Program-made: the position numbers and the translations under genes | In this document: positions 10,926 through 22,126 of the stretch, in pieces | How the letters are laid out: every line of letters begins with the position of its first letter | Position numbering within the stretch: position 1 is the stretch's first letter | Notes under the pieces: generated by a model | What the model saw: the letters and a program-made list of their open reading frames with translations, nothing else | Databases searched by the model: none | What the model was told of the DNA's origin: nothing | Source of the DNA: Cristatella mucedo | Lineage: Eukaryota > Bryozoa > Phylactolaemata > Cristatellidae | Assembly (NCBI GenBank): GCA_009760855.2 | Contig: WPIO01000046.1 | Span: forward strand, 454,001 to 492,500 | Reading direction: 5' to 3' | Length of the DNA stretch: 38,500 bases

Positions 10926-11064
10926 ATTCATTTATATATAGCACCCCAAGAGAACTTAATCTCTGTTCAGGCGCTTCACATATGCCTTGGGGCTCGAGCC
11001 CACGACCTCAGTCAGACTTTGGTCGGGGCGAGCACCTTCACCGCTAGACCAAACCAGCTCGGCA
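10926..11064 (-). mobile_element. tRNA-derived SINE, type A (copy 3)
   Basis: Read on the minus strand: 'gccgagctggtttggtctag', 'cggtgaaggtgctcgccccg', box B 'gggctcgagcccc', then the tail 'atatgtgaagcgcctgaaca', 'gagattaagttctcttgggg' and 'tgctatatataaatgaat'. It is colinear with the copy at 1932-2080. Its head directly follows a LINE 3' tail on the same strand (11065-11136), so it was inserted at or just after that tail. Confidence 0.9.
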
Positions 11065-11136
11065 CAATACTAATACTACTACTAATAAGTTTGTATAACA
11101 CCCTTAGAGAACTGAATCTCTTTCTAGGCACAATAA
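11065..11136 (-). mobile_element. LINE 3' tail fragment (solo)
   Basis: Read on the minus strand, 'gtgcctagaaagagattcag', 'ttctctaagggtgttataca' and then TAG/ATT-type triplets match the 3' tail of the LINE at 4-6 kb. Only the tail is present, so this is an extremely 5'-truncated insertion or the end of an unrecognised SINE. It abuts the SINE at 10926-11064. Confidence 0.75.
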
Positions 11137-12985
11137 ATAACGTTTTCAAAAATCAGAATGTCGGACAAACTGGAACATCTATTTTACGCCGGTGACTCAG
11201 AGTCCCTCTCTGACCTGCCGCTCTCTCTCCAAGGATCATTTCGGACCGAAAACGTCCAGGTGGCCCCTTCGAGCTTAATTTGGGGCTCTGTAAATTCAAG
11301 CATCTCGGTTCCTGTGCACGAGCATGCGTGTAAACAAGCTGAGTCTCACTGCTTCCCCTACTCGACCAAGTGATTAACACTCTCGTGGTTTCCGGAAGCA
11401 AAGTTCCGAGCTGAAATCGTGTTGCCAATAAGCTTTATCGGCCGTTGATTGACATGAAATTAATTAAGTAATTACAAGTGGACGAAGCATACCGCTTTTT
11501 TGACGGTTGGGCAGTTGGCAACTCGCCGTGTGACCCAACGAAGAGTAGCACTGCCGCCAGGCTGCACAGCACACCGATCGCTCGCTGCTCGGGCCCCCAC
11601 GCCTCCAGCATCGCTACTGCGGATTGCGACCTCGTGAATTGCTCTTGCCACGACAGTGCAGCGTTACTCTTTGCCTAAGCGTGCGAACTCGAGCGCGCCC
11701 CAGTCAGGAAGTGAGCACACTCGCTGATCGCGTCGCACTGCCGCACGGCTGATGCTTAGGCTTATGGAGCTACTGCAGACTTCAGCTGCAAGAGAAAAAA
11801 GCGCATGGAAAGCACGTGTATCACGTATATCACGTGATACACGTATACGTATAGAAAGCCCCGTGCTGCAGCTGCTGCTAGGTAAATCTAGATGATGCTC
11901 CCTTCTGTCATCGGTGGAGGAGGGGGGAGAGGGAGGGGCTCACGTTTCTTTCCATTCACCACAGAGGCAAGAGTTCTTAATCGTAAACGCTTAACAAGCG
12001 GTGCGCTGCAGTCACAGTAAGCCCTGCCTTGAAAAAACAATGAGACAAGCAAGGAAAGATGGAGGTCTGTCAAAACTCGCCATACGCATGATGCATGATG
12101 CTTCGGACTACTTGAACGATGTGCACCTCCTATAATGTAACGATCTGACTGCCCTGAGTGCCACCTGCTCAAGACTTTCTTCCGAGCTGGTTACTGGCAA
12201 AATACTGACATAAGGCGGCTTGTGTCGGTTGCACTTGCCCGAATACAGCGGCCATAACTTCGAGTACACATACCCCGTGATACACACATACGCGTGCATG
12301 CACACGCACGTGCGAGCGCACACACATACATGTGCGCACACACACGATTCTGACTAACAAATATCTACCAAGTTTGCATTTTCATTCGTCGACGAGTAGT
12401 TCAACAAGCAAAGAAATGAATGCACACTTCAAATGCAGGATTTCTCGGAGTTGATTGCTACGGTGGTGAATCCTATACCAACATATACTCATGTCGATAT
12501 GTACATACGTACAGTGTGCACATCTTCAAACGGCAACAGACTATAGAGAATGCATACGTGCATTTTGTATGCGTTCGTTATTACATTGTGGCTCAAACAC
12601 ACAAATTCGCCAGATTCCTAAGAGACCATTGCAGGGTCCTCTTGCCATAGAAGGTGGTGGTGACATCCGTGATGCATGCTAACAGCCGATAACACTGACT
12701 GCCCACATCACTGAGAGGTTCAGTGTCCTTGGCTTGGGATTACAAGGTCAACATTTTGCTGGCGGGGCAGGGTGGCACGGGTAACGTTCATTTGGCATGG
12801 GTACTTATAGCCTTGTCAGTGATCAAACAACAATCTGCTTAACACCAGAGGCAAACAAGGCAGAGAGAGAATAATATAATCCTAGACTGCTAGGTTGGTA
12901 AAGCCGCGTTTACACGGTCAGTCTTGCTTCAGTCTTATGTGCATTCGTCACTAAGACTGGGGCGGTCCAAGACCCACTGAAGCCT
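11137..12985. other. Unassigned sequence
   Basis: No domain is recognised in the scattered frames of 60-94 codons. A short inverted repeat lies at 11814-11844 and CA/CG-rich imperfect repeats at about 12260-12350. No retroelement is recognised. Confidence 0.35.
11814..11844. repeat. 13-bp inverted repeat with CACGTG motifs
   Basis: The arm 'acgtgtatcacgt' (11814-11826) is the exact reverse complement of 'acgtgatacacgt' (11832-11844), with a 5-base spacer. The element holds one E-box CACGTG that starts just before the left arm and another in the right half. It could be a bHLH binding site cluster or a chance palindrome in ACGT-rich DNA. Confidence 0.6.
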
Positions 12986-12989
12986 GAAA

Positions 12990-13113
12990 CGCTCTGGTTT
13001 GGCTCAGGCGTCAAGGTGTCGCCTTTGACGACAGAGGTTGCGGGCTTGAGCCCTGCGTAATATGTGAAGCACCTGAATGAGATTGAGTACTCTTAGGGCA
13101 CTATACTAATGAA

Positions 13114-13114
<1 letters not shown>
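12990..13114 (+). mobile_element. tRNA-derived SINE, type A (copy 4), ending in (CA)n
   Basis: The head is 'ctggtttggctcaggcgtca' and box B is 'gggcttgagccc'. The tail is 'atatgtgaagcacctgaatg', then 'gagtactcttagggcactat' and 'actaatgaat'. It is the most diverged type A copy: the hairpin arms are changed to GCACCT and AGGGCAC. Its 3' end runs straight into a CA microsatellite. Confidence 0.85.

Positions 13115-13158
<44 letters not shown>
13115..13158. repeat. (CA)n microsatellite at SINE 3' end
   Basis: About 22 CA units begin at the last bases of the SINE tail ('gaatcacaca'). The position suggests that the repeat grew from the simple-sequence end of the retroposon. Confidence 0.95.
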
Positions 13159-14238
<1,080 letters not shown>

Positions 14239-14499
14239 TACAAGTTGGAAAAAAGAGACTTACTTATGCTCTCAGTCTATGATCACTGGGCATTGAACCG
14301 GCTGTTTCAAAGAGAGATCCGATAGTATTCTTAGGAAGTTGAGATGTTGACCAAGAAGTACTATTTGCATTCAAACGGGATTGTTCAGCAATGCAACTAC
14401 CATTACGTTCACGAATCAGACTAGTCTGCAGCCCTAGAAATGCATTACCAAGCGCTCATAAGTATTGCCACACATAAGCCTCCCCATGGTTGCCGCCGA

Positions 14500-15700
14500 A
14501 ATAGCCTCATGCAATGCGCGTGGCGGCGGTATTCCTCAGGAGTCGCTAGCCCCTTCCCGCTTAGCCAATGCACGCAGCGAAGTGAAAGAGGTCATCAGAG
14601 CACGGCCGCGTTGTTCTAAGATGCTACTATAAGCCAGCACTAACGGGAGGGGTGGCGGCTCAAACCGATCCCAACACCCTCAGTGAACAGCCTCAGTGAA
14701 ACACAGCCTCAGTGAAAGCGCGAAGCGCAGACGCTTCGTATAGGGATCCCAGGTCGGCCGGTCAAGGTCGGTCGATCGGGCGAACGGGCTTCTTGGGAGC
14801 GGGACCGGAGAGACTGGCGTGCTTGAAATGCGACTGGAGGAAAGGATAATGTGCAAAGAGCGTGCTGCCTTGACGCCGCAGTCCAATCCAGTCCAAGCTG
14901 CCTACGTCCACAGCGACTGCGCAGCAGACGAACGATAGGCTGGCTCAGAGCGTTAGCGGAAGTCATTTCGGTGGAGTTGCGGAAATGAGTTCCCGCCCTC
15001 CCCCCCTTTACTGGGCGGGACCTTACGCGCCCCCGTCGCTGATAGAACTTGCAAACAACTATTCGCGGTGACGTAGGTCGCGCGCGCGCGGCGGCATACG
15101 GTTTTAAACGCGCATATCTGCTGGTAAGCTTTCCTGATAAAAATCCGCGGGGGGGGGGGGGCACTCGAACCTGCGGCAGCCGCCAATATGTTCGGTGCGT
15201 ACTGCGTCGGCTAGACGGCGGGCGGATCTGGTGCGATTACACGTCCTGGGCGCTGTCTGGCGGCTCATTCCGTCGCGTCCTGGCTGCAGCAGTCACCCGG
15301 CGGGCGCGCGCGAGCGTCCTCCTCAGCTTGGAAGGGCGAGAAACGCGGCAGAGGGATGCGCTCGCAAAGAGAACGAATACACTGCTGCTTGCACGCTCGA
15401 GCATTCCCTGCCGGGATGCACGAGCTCGATCGAACGAGCGCGCGCACCCCTGGAGGCCCCCTACGTTATGCTGAGTCGTCTGACGTCAGCCCAGCGTTCG
15501 AACTTCTCCCCGGAAACACTATCTAGACGTACGCGGCTGACTAGGGCGTGGCGGTAATATAGCACTTGGCTCTTACTAGGAGAGCTTCGTTGGAGCCGCC
15601 GCCGCATCTTTACGGTCTGGTTAGCCTGTCGCCGCGCGTGCTTTAAGACAGCCTCTCGACGCTGACAAACGTCGCTAAGCTCCGTTCCAGAGCGATTGGA
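14500..15700. other. GC/CpG-rich block, possible promoter region
   Basis: The interval is rich in undepleted CpG (for example 'cgcgcgcgcg' near 15080-15090) compared with its flanks, and it holds a 12-base G tract at about 15150-15161. Three close copies of 'cctcagtgaa' lie at 14677-14716. Frames of 120-150 codons occur on both strands, but they overlap each other and show no known domain, as expected in GC-rich DNA. It could be a CpG-island promoter with its first exon unrecognised. Confidence 0.45.
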
Positions 15701-16281
15701 AGCTGAGGATTTTCTCACGATCGTTGCCGAATAGTAGTCTTGTCGTAAGAGAAAATGGGCGTCTACAGAAATTGGGCGATTCTCTCCGAACGATGTGCCG
15801 CTGAAGTCGGCTAAAAGAAAAAAGTTACCGCACCGCGGCCTAACTGCCATATTCTGGTTTGATAAAAGGAAGGGCAGAGGCTAAATGAGTTTTTGGAGCC
15901 GACTTAGTCAATCCGTAGCAGCACGCGAGCACTCTGGACTCTGAAGTCCAGCCAATGGAATAATAAATTGTTACCCCTCACCAGTGAAAGAGCTTAGCAT
16001 GCTTCCTAGCGGTGGGAGAATGTATTCGACTGTAAGAGACCAGGGAACGGTCAACGTGTTGCGCTTGCAATTTCAGCCATGCAGACGTTCGCTAGTGATT
16101 GCATAGATGACACCCAGAGCCGACTTGCACGAAAACTGGTTAAAGGATGGCTTTTCAAAAAATCATGCTTCTTGATCGACGAGTTTAGGTTCAGCAGAAC
16201 TTGATAAGCATAGTCGTCTTGGCGCAGAAAAGATTTTTTTGCACCAATAACTGGACGAATAAAATAACTAATGAATGAATC
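15701..16281. other. Unassigned sequence
   Basis: A 129-codon minus frame spans 15850-15461 but has no recognisable domain. No retroelement signature is present until the LINE tail at 16.28 kb. Confidence 0.35.
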
Positions 16282-16440
16282 GCTGCCGTATATAATAATA
16301 ATAATAATGCGATGATGAAGCGCCCTCAGAGAATCCAATCTCTCTCTGGGCACTTAAAATTTGCTGCAAAGGGAAATGCAATTGAATGGTGAGTAATATC
16401 ATGCTTGATAAACAAACACAATGAATGGATGAGCATTGAC
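16282..16440 (-). mobile_element. LINE 3' end, 5'-truncated copy (about 160 bp)
   Basis: On the minus strand, 'gtttatcaagcatgatatta', 'ctcaccattcaattgcattt', 'gcagcaaattttaagtgccc' and 'gagattggattctctgaggg' followed by an ATT run match the last ~160 bases of the LINE copy at 20.8-21.2 kb almost base for base. It is a typical short 5'-truncated insertion. Its tail hairpin arms are GTGCC/GGCGC, which still pair using a G-T wobble. Confidence 0.9.
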
Positions 16441-16689
16441 TTCGTTATTGCCGCTAGCCCTAGTGGGTAGTAAGACCACTTTACAAAATTAAGGAAACGC
16501 CTCGTCCTTACAAACCCACGGGAAGGCAAGCCCATACAAGCCGCCGGGGTCCTACGAGCTAGCGTCCTTATGCGTCTTCTCGTGTTCGTTACCATGAATG
16601 TCTTGTACATGCATGCCGCTTGTATCCCTTTGAATGCTTATCTAATCACGACACCTTTCTGGTCATTAAATCTTGGGTATTGCATCCGT

Positions 16690-16765
16690 TGCAGTGAGTT
16701 GTAAAGCGTCTGCATAGCGGTTTGGCTTTATTTTGGCGCTATAGTAAAGGCCTATTATTACTACC
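16690..16765 (+). mobile_element. L2-like LINE or SINE 3' tail, divergent subtype
   Basis: 'gttgtaaagcgtctgcatag', then 'ttttggcgctatagtaaagg' and 'attattacta' have the layout of the tail (AAGCG...GGCGCTATA...ATT) but with a different loop. It may belong to a related subfamily. No coding remnant is seen upstream. Confidence 0.6.
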
Positions 16766-18372
16766 AATCAAAAGAATATTATCCAAGTTAATTTCGTTAT
16801 GGCACACTAGGTATTGAAATAGGCACCGACAGAAATGCTGTACGTGTGATATGCAAGTGCCTGATCTAAATTTATTATCTCGATGAGGTAATCTACTTTT
16901 ATGAAGTGCTTTGTAACTTTAGGCTGGGTGTCCTGAATCTCGACTCAAAGACAAAAGGGCCACAGCCACGTGATTAAGGCACTCGGAGTCCTTTGCACGT
17001 TTTTTGGTCAGGGCAGTAGTGTTGCCGATTGCTTGGGCAGCCTTTGACATTTCGAGGACACGCCACATGTATGAACGCGATTGATAGGAAGGCACAGCTG
17101 GAGGTCCAGGAATGATCCCCTGTGCCCTTGTAAAGGATACTTGGCACCCCCCCCCCGCAGGGCGAGAAAATAGCTATCGCGTGACGCGAACTCTCCCGAA
17201 CAGATCGCACAGACGAGCGCTTTTTCCAGAAAGGCTGAGCACTGCACTTGCTGCCGGCGTGAAAGCTTGGGACAGCCGGGCCGGCACAGTCCACGCATCG
17301 CTTCCCACCGACGCTTCGCTCCGAACGCCCAACTCGCTGAGAGCTGCAGCAATTTACCAGGCACTGTGCTTGGCTGCTGCTCACACGGACCTCATGCTTA
17401 AGTCCTCTGGATACTTTCTAAGAAGCGCCCCCCCCGGCTGAAAAGCCGTCGATGCACCGCCACGCCTGTGGAAGCACACTGAAGCTACCTGAAGCCGAAT
17501 ATGCGGTAACTGAGAGCTGAGAGGAGCTGAGATGAAATCGCACGATCCGAAACGGAAGCCGAAGAGTCGGCCTAAGAGATTTCGAGCGCAGGCGCAGCGC
17601 ATTTGTCGCTTGTCTATGTGCTTTGCTTGAGGACAAACGCGATTGGTGCAAATCTTTATTACGCGGTTAGAATTTTGAAGATATAAAAATGATGCACAGT
17701 GTTTCGCTTCGAGGGTAAAGGAAAATAAGTGACAGAGTCTGCTTGTAAGCGAGTCGGAAAACTTGCTTTGGACGAAAGGAACGCATACGCTGCAGTGCTG
17801 CAATGGTGACCCGGAGACACCAAGCCCACACAGGCAGATGTCAAGTTTGCTGCTGCAGTCATAATTTAGAGTAGTACGAGGAGAATATAAGCAAAAAAGA
17901 TGAGCATTTCAAAAAGCTTGTTCTCGAAAGAAACCGGTACCGAGTAATGTGCACTGCCAAGGCTGTGCTGGTGAATAGTGCTAAGTAATGTTCCTGTTAT
18001 GGGTTTGTTGGTGGATTTGATAAACAGACGCACGGCCTCTATGTAGAAAAGGTTGAAGCATTGGTTACAATGCGTAAGCATCCCATATTCAAGGACTTGC
18101 TCTGAACGTCTCAATGTCTGCAGAGGGTGCAATGGCGTAGGAGAGAATGAGAGGCTTGAAAGACTTCGGTTCTTCCTGCGCTTGCTACCAGTCACTCAAA
18201 CTCCTTACACACCGTGTCCTGAATTAAATGGTCGCTGTCGCCCTGCATTCCGAGACCGAGCTGGCGAGCAAAACGATTCCGCTACACATGCGTGCTACGG
18301 TGCATCAATTAAACTTTGAAATATGCAACCCTGAGAGACTGTGTGAAAGAAACTTTGAGATTAAGGCAGAAT
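16766..18372. other. Unassigned sequence
   Basis: Minus-strand frames of 109-140 codons (17803-17381, 17384-16974, 18195-17866) show no known domain and no clear splice signals. A C tract lies at about 17147-17156. No retroelement is recognised. Confidence 0.35.
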
Positions 18373-18417
18373 CTGTGTGTGTGCGTGCATGTATGTGTGT
18401 GCGTGTGTGTGTGTGCA

Positions 18418-18453
<36 letters not shown>

Positions 18454-18472
18454 TGTGTGTGTGTGCGTGCGT

Positions 18473-18524
<52 letters not shown>

Positions 18525-18640
18525 GCATGTGTGTGCGTGTGTGTGTGCGTGTGTGTGTGCGTGTGTGTGCGTGTGTGCGTGCGTGTGCGCGCGCGTGTGT
18601 GTGTGTGCGTGCGTGCGTGCGTGTGTGTGTGTGTGTGATA
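18373..18640. repeat. (GT)n microsatellite with GC interruptions, about 265 bp
   Basis: GT repeat is broken regularly by GC steps ('gtgtgcgtgcgtg'), giving a Z-DNA-prone alternating purine-pyrimidine tract. Cys/Val and His/Thr runs in frames on the two strands are translations of the repeat. A LINE tail follows about 50 bases downstream. Confidence 0.97.
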
Positions 18641-18687
18641 GGGGGATACTGCGATCGGAGCTCAGTCGGCGCTGAAGGTCCAAGTAT

Positions 18688-18750
18688 AACACGTAGAAAG
18701 AGATTGAGTTCTCTGAGGGTGCTATACTTAGTGTATTATAATTATTTTTG
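18688..18750 (+). mobile_element. LINE 3' tail fragment (solo)
   Basis: 'acacgtagaaagagattgag' and 'ttctctgagggtgctatact' followed by 'tattataattattt' match the resident LINE tail. No other LINE sequence precedes it; the GT array is about 50 bases upstream. Confidence 0.75.
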
Positions 18751-20058
18751 TAACAGGATAGGCTGGGGTTTATTAAAAACATAATTTGAATAATCTATGA
18801 TGAATTGGCACCACAAGATGTAGCCGGAAGGTCATAGGGGATTTGGATTGGAAAAGCTGTACTTAATTGCTTTTCGATAGTTGAACAGTGAAATGCATGC
18901 ATACAAGTGTGTAATGGTAGGACGTTTCGCTAGACGATTCGAATGCGCGGAGAAATGAAAAATTTGAATAAGCTGTCATTACTTGTATCGATGCCAGTGT
19001 TGCAAGCCATATTCGTTTAGGCTCACATCGTTGTTTGTCAATTTTTTTTTTAAATTGTCGCCACATGCCTTTGCTGACTACACTAGATACGATGCCGCCT
19101 CCAAGTCTTGCAGGTTTCTTCCAGGTATCTGGCTCTCAGGGCCAATCCGTGCAAATGCAAATTTCGTTCACAATGATCTACTCTAATTTGGACGAGTTCA
19201 TCTAACTGCTTAATAGGAGCTACCTAACATACAAGTGTAATACTTTCTGTACGGCAGGCAGGCAGTGGTACCTCCTCACAGTTTTTGTAAATAAAATCAG
19301 CTGCTAAAGCACAAGCTGGAGTATAAAAGTCTGCTACATTCCTGCCGAAGCAAAGGCAAACTGGAGTCAACGTATACGACAGAGAAAGCGTCTGTACGCC
19401 ACTGCACTTTGCTAAGGCAGAGGTCGTCGTCTTTACTACGCATGAAGTGTACAATACAGCCGGCTAGACCTTTTTCGTCTGTGAATGTACGACATAGGTA
19501 ATGTAGGCTAGTAACAAAGCGATATGCAGCCTCTTTGTGAGAGCCTCGTTTGAGCAACGAACTCAAATGTTGCTGAAACATTGTAACTGACGAGCGCATC
19601 TGACCGCCTCGGAATAAAACTGCCGCGACAGATTGGTAAAGGAAACGTGAATATTAGCGACTAAAGGAAGGAAGGAGAGGAATGAGGTAGATGAGTAGAG
19701 AGAGAGATAGAGGGATGAGGTGTGTGCGCATACGTAGAGTAAAGTTGGGGAGACAATAGGAGGTGGAATTACGGGCAGAAAGAGAGACAGCGATATACAG
19801 CGAGATACTAAGAGAAGTCGATGCAGGCTGAGAGCGCCAGAAAGAGGGACAGAGGAATGCGGAGAGACCGAGGACGAACGAGGCACAAAAAAGTCAGAAA
19901 AAAGCAGACAGAAAAAGAGAGAGAAAAGAGAAGAAAAAGCGAGTAAAGTGAGATGGAGCATGACAGCGATTATGAGATACGCACAGACAGACAGACCGAT
20001 GATCTTTTGGTTGTTATGCTGCACCTGCAGTGGGCTATTCCTTTGTGGCCATTGCAAT
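18751..20058. other. Unassigned sequence with a purine-rich stretch
   Basis: From about 19660 to 19960 the + strand is strongly purine-rich (GAGAGA, AAAGAG) without being a clean repeat. A 164-codon minus frame over this stretch is Ser/Leu-rich for that reason. No domain is recognised. Confidence 0.4.
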
Positions 20059-20195
20059 AATTCATTTCTACAGCGCCCAAGAGAACTTAATCTCTATTCA
20101 GGCGCTTCACATATGCCTAGGGGCTCAAGCCCATGACCTCAGCTAGACCTTGGTCGGGGCGAGCATCTTGACCACTGGACCAAACCAGCTCGGCA
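20059..20195 (-). mobile_element. tRNA-derived SINE, type A (copy 5)
   Basis: On the minus strand: 'gccgagctggtttggtccag', 'tggtcaagatgctcgccccg', box B 'gggcttgagcccc', and the tail 'atatgtgaagcgcctgaata', 'gagattaagttctcttgggc' and 'gctgtagaaatgaatt'. It is close in sequence to the copy at 10926-11064. Confidence 0.9.
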
Positions 20196-20513
20196 TAGTG
20201 GTCATAATAGCAGCTAGGACTCTTCCTCCGCAATATACGTTAGGCAGTTAAACCAGCTAGTCTCTATATTTACTTTACCCCGTGCTCCACGATGAATAAA
20301 AAAGCAAACGAGCTCGAATTAAGAGTCTGAAGAGAAGAACGATGCCTCGCGATATTGCAGGCGAGAGGCAAGCGCATCGCATAGAAACCGGTATAGATGA
20401 GCGAGAGGACATCCGGGCGATTGGCAGCAAGGGCCGCGAATGTGGCGCCCTGCCTATGAAGAGTAGCACAATAGCACGACGTTGAGCGACTGTCCACTGA
20501 AAGGCCGACCAAT

Positions 20514-20602
20514 GAGGAGGAGGAGGAGCAGCAGCAGGAGCAGGAGCAGAAGGAGAAGGAGGAGGAGAAGGAGGAGGAGGAGGAGGAGGAGGAGGAGGAG
20601 GA
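20514..20602. repeat. (GGA)n/(GAGCA)n trinucleotide repeat
   Basis: 'gaggaggaggagcagcagca' passes into a GGA run at about 20555-20601. Arg-rich and Ser-rich frames on the two strands arise from the repeat. Confidence 0.9.
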
Positions 20603-20827
20603 AGAGCTCGGTGAGACGATGCGAAAGGTTTGCGATAGCAGTACAGTCAGGCCGCCTCGAGTGCCTCTCAGACAGAAGGTTACAAACAAATGTTGCTCCT
20701 TGCCTAAAAAAAACTGACGACCAGTCTTTCGGGCATCTTTCTCGGTTCGCTCTAGCTTGTGGGCTTGATTCCCCAAATCAAAAAAGAGCTTGTTCCCCGT
20801 GGCGTTGCTCTAATCCAGCTGTTTACC

Positions 20828-21232
20828 AATACCTCGTACAAACCTCAAATCCTTTGGAGACCGTGCATTTAGTTCGTATGCTCCTAAAGCCTGGAACTCC
20901 CTCCCGACTTGCGTCAGAACATCCCCTGACTTGACCACATTTAAAAAGAACTTAAAAGCACACCTATTTAGGACAGCATTTAGTGGGTCCCTGTGGTTCG
21001 TCCTTGATGTGCTTATGCGTGCTGACACTGTGCATGCTGCCACTAACCACATTTGCATGCTGACCCTGTGCATGTCACCCCTAACGATGTTATTCATGTT
21101 GTTTGTTTATCAAGCATGATATTACTCACCATTCAATTGCATTTCCCTTTACAGCAAATGTAAAGCGCCTAGAAAGAGATTTAGTTCTCCGAGGGAGTTT
21201 TATCAAGTGCATTATTATTATTATTACTAGAC
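20828..21232 (+). mobile_element. L2-like LINE, 5'-truncated copy 2 (ORF2 C-terminus, 3' UTR and tail)
   Basis: The copy starts abruptly at the position equivalent to 5715 of the larger LINE and runs to the (ATT)n end. By eye it is about 90% identical over about 400 bases. The coding part reads 'KSFGDRAFSSYAPKAWNSLP' and 'FKKNLKAHLFRTAF'. The frame continues past the point where the 4-6 kb copy has TGA (here TGG) for some 40 more codons, to a TGA near 21118. It is a typical product of incomplete reverse transcription. Confidence 0.93.
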
Positions 21233-21519
21233 GGTACTTCATACATCTGGCCACAGACTATTTCTTGTGTACGGAGTCAGCTCAGGCAGCAGACGAGAGG
21301 ATCGAGTGAAGAGTCTTTTGAATTGCCTTGATCATAGTGGGTATGTGAGACTGTACAGTAGCTGTAGGGCCGCATAGTCTGCTGCAGAAGTGATGTCCCG
21401 TGAATAAAAAAAAACACACCGCTAAGGCTTCTAAAGAACTCTCACGCGTATGACCTTTCTCGATTCAGAATGCCATGAAAAGTGTTCTTGCACAGGAAGA
21501 ATACTTTAAGAAAGTGAAG
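21233..21519. other. Unassigned sequence
   Basis: Nothing recognisable between the LINE end and the GA-rich region. Confidence 0.35.
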
Positions 21520-21842
21520 AGAGGAAGAGAGAGAGAGAGAGAGAGAGAGGAAGAGGGGGTAAGAAGAGAAAGAGAAAGAGGAGAAGAGAAAGAGGAGGGA
21601 AAGTAAGAGAGAGAGAAAGAGAGAGAGAAAAAAAAGAGATAGAGAGAGAGAGGGATGGAGGGCTGAAAGAAGTGGAGAAACCAAGGAATAGTGAGGTGAA
21701 GGTGCAGATAGGAACATAGAAGGAGAGAGAGAGAGAGAGTGAGGAAGGAGAGTAGAAACAGAGCATAGATTGAGAGTGATAGAAAGAGACATTAAGAGGA
21801 GACAGAGACATAAACAAACACGAAAGCATTGAAAGAGGGAGA
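21520..21842. repeat. GA-rich imperfect purine tract
   Basis: Interrupted GAGA, GGAAGAGG and AAAGAG repeats run for about 300 bases, purine on the + strand. Ser/Leu-rich minus frames (21829-21442) are translations of it. A LINE tail follows directly. Confidence 0.85.
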
Positions 21843-21907
21843 AAGTGCCTAGAAAGAGATTGTTTTTTTGTCTGAGGGCACTATGTCAAATGTATTATTA
21901 TTATTAA
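21843..21907 (+). mobile_element. LINE 3' tail fragment (solo) directly after the GA tract
   Basis: 'aagtgcctagaaagagattg', a T run, 'gtctgagggcactatgtcaa' and an ATT end match the LINE tail. The hairpin arms are GTGCC and GGCAC: both sides differ from the GCGCC/GGCGC of the 6.05 kb copy, but they still pair perfectly. Confidence 0.8.
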
Positions 21908-22125
21908 ACCCGTCGCTATTGGAGCTCTCGTGCAGTCATGATAGCTATGAACTAGTTCTTGTGCTACACGGTGACCGCAGCTTGACCTCACAAGCAAGAG
22001 CTGAGAAGTTCAAGAGCTGGTAGATGGGGCACTGTTGTCAAAATATTGAGTAGCAGTAAAAGACAGACTGGCTGATAGACGTTGGACGAGCACGGAGTGT
22101 TGGTCGAGCACAAAGTAGCTGGCAT
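21908..22125. other. Unassigned sequence
   Basis: No feature recognised. Confidence 0.3.
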
Positions 22126-22126
22126 C

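Noticed and set aside
18228-18784. Cys/Val-rich and His/Thr-rich open frames
   Set aside because: Translations of the GT/AC microsatellite; the same residues alternate in all frames.
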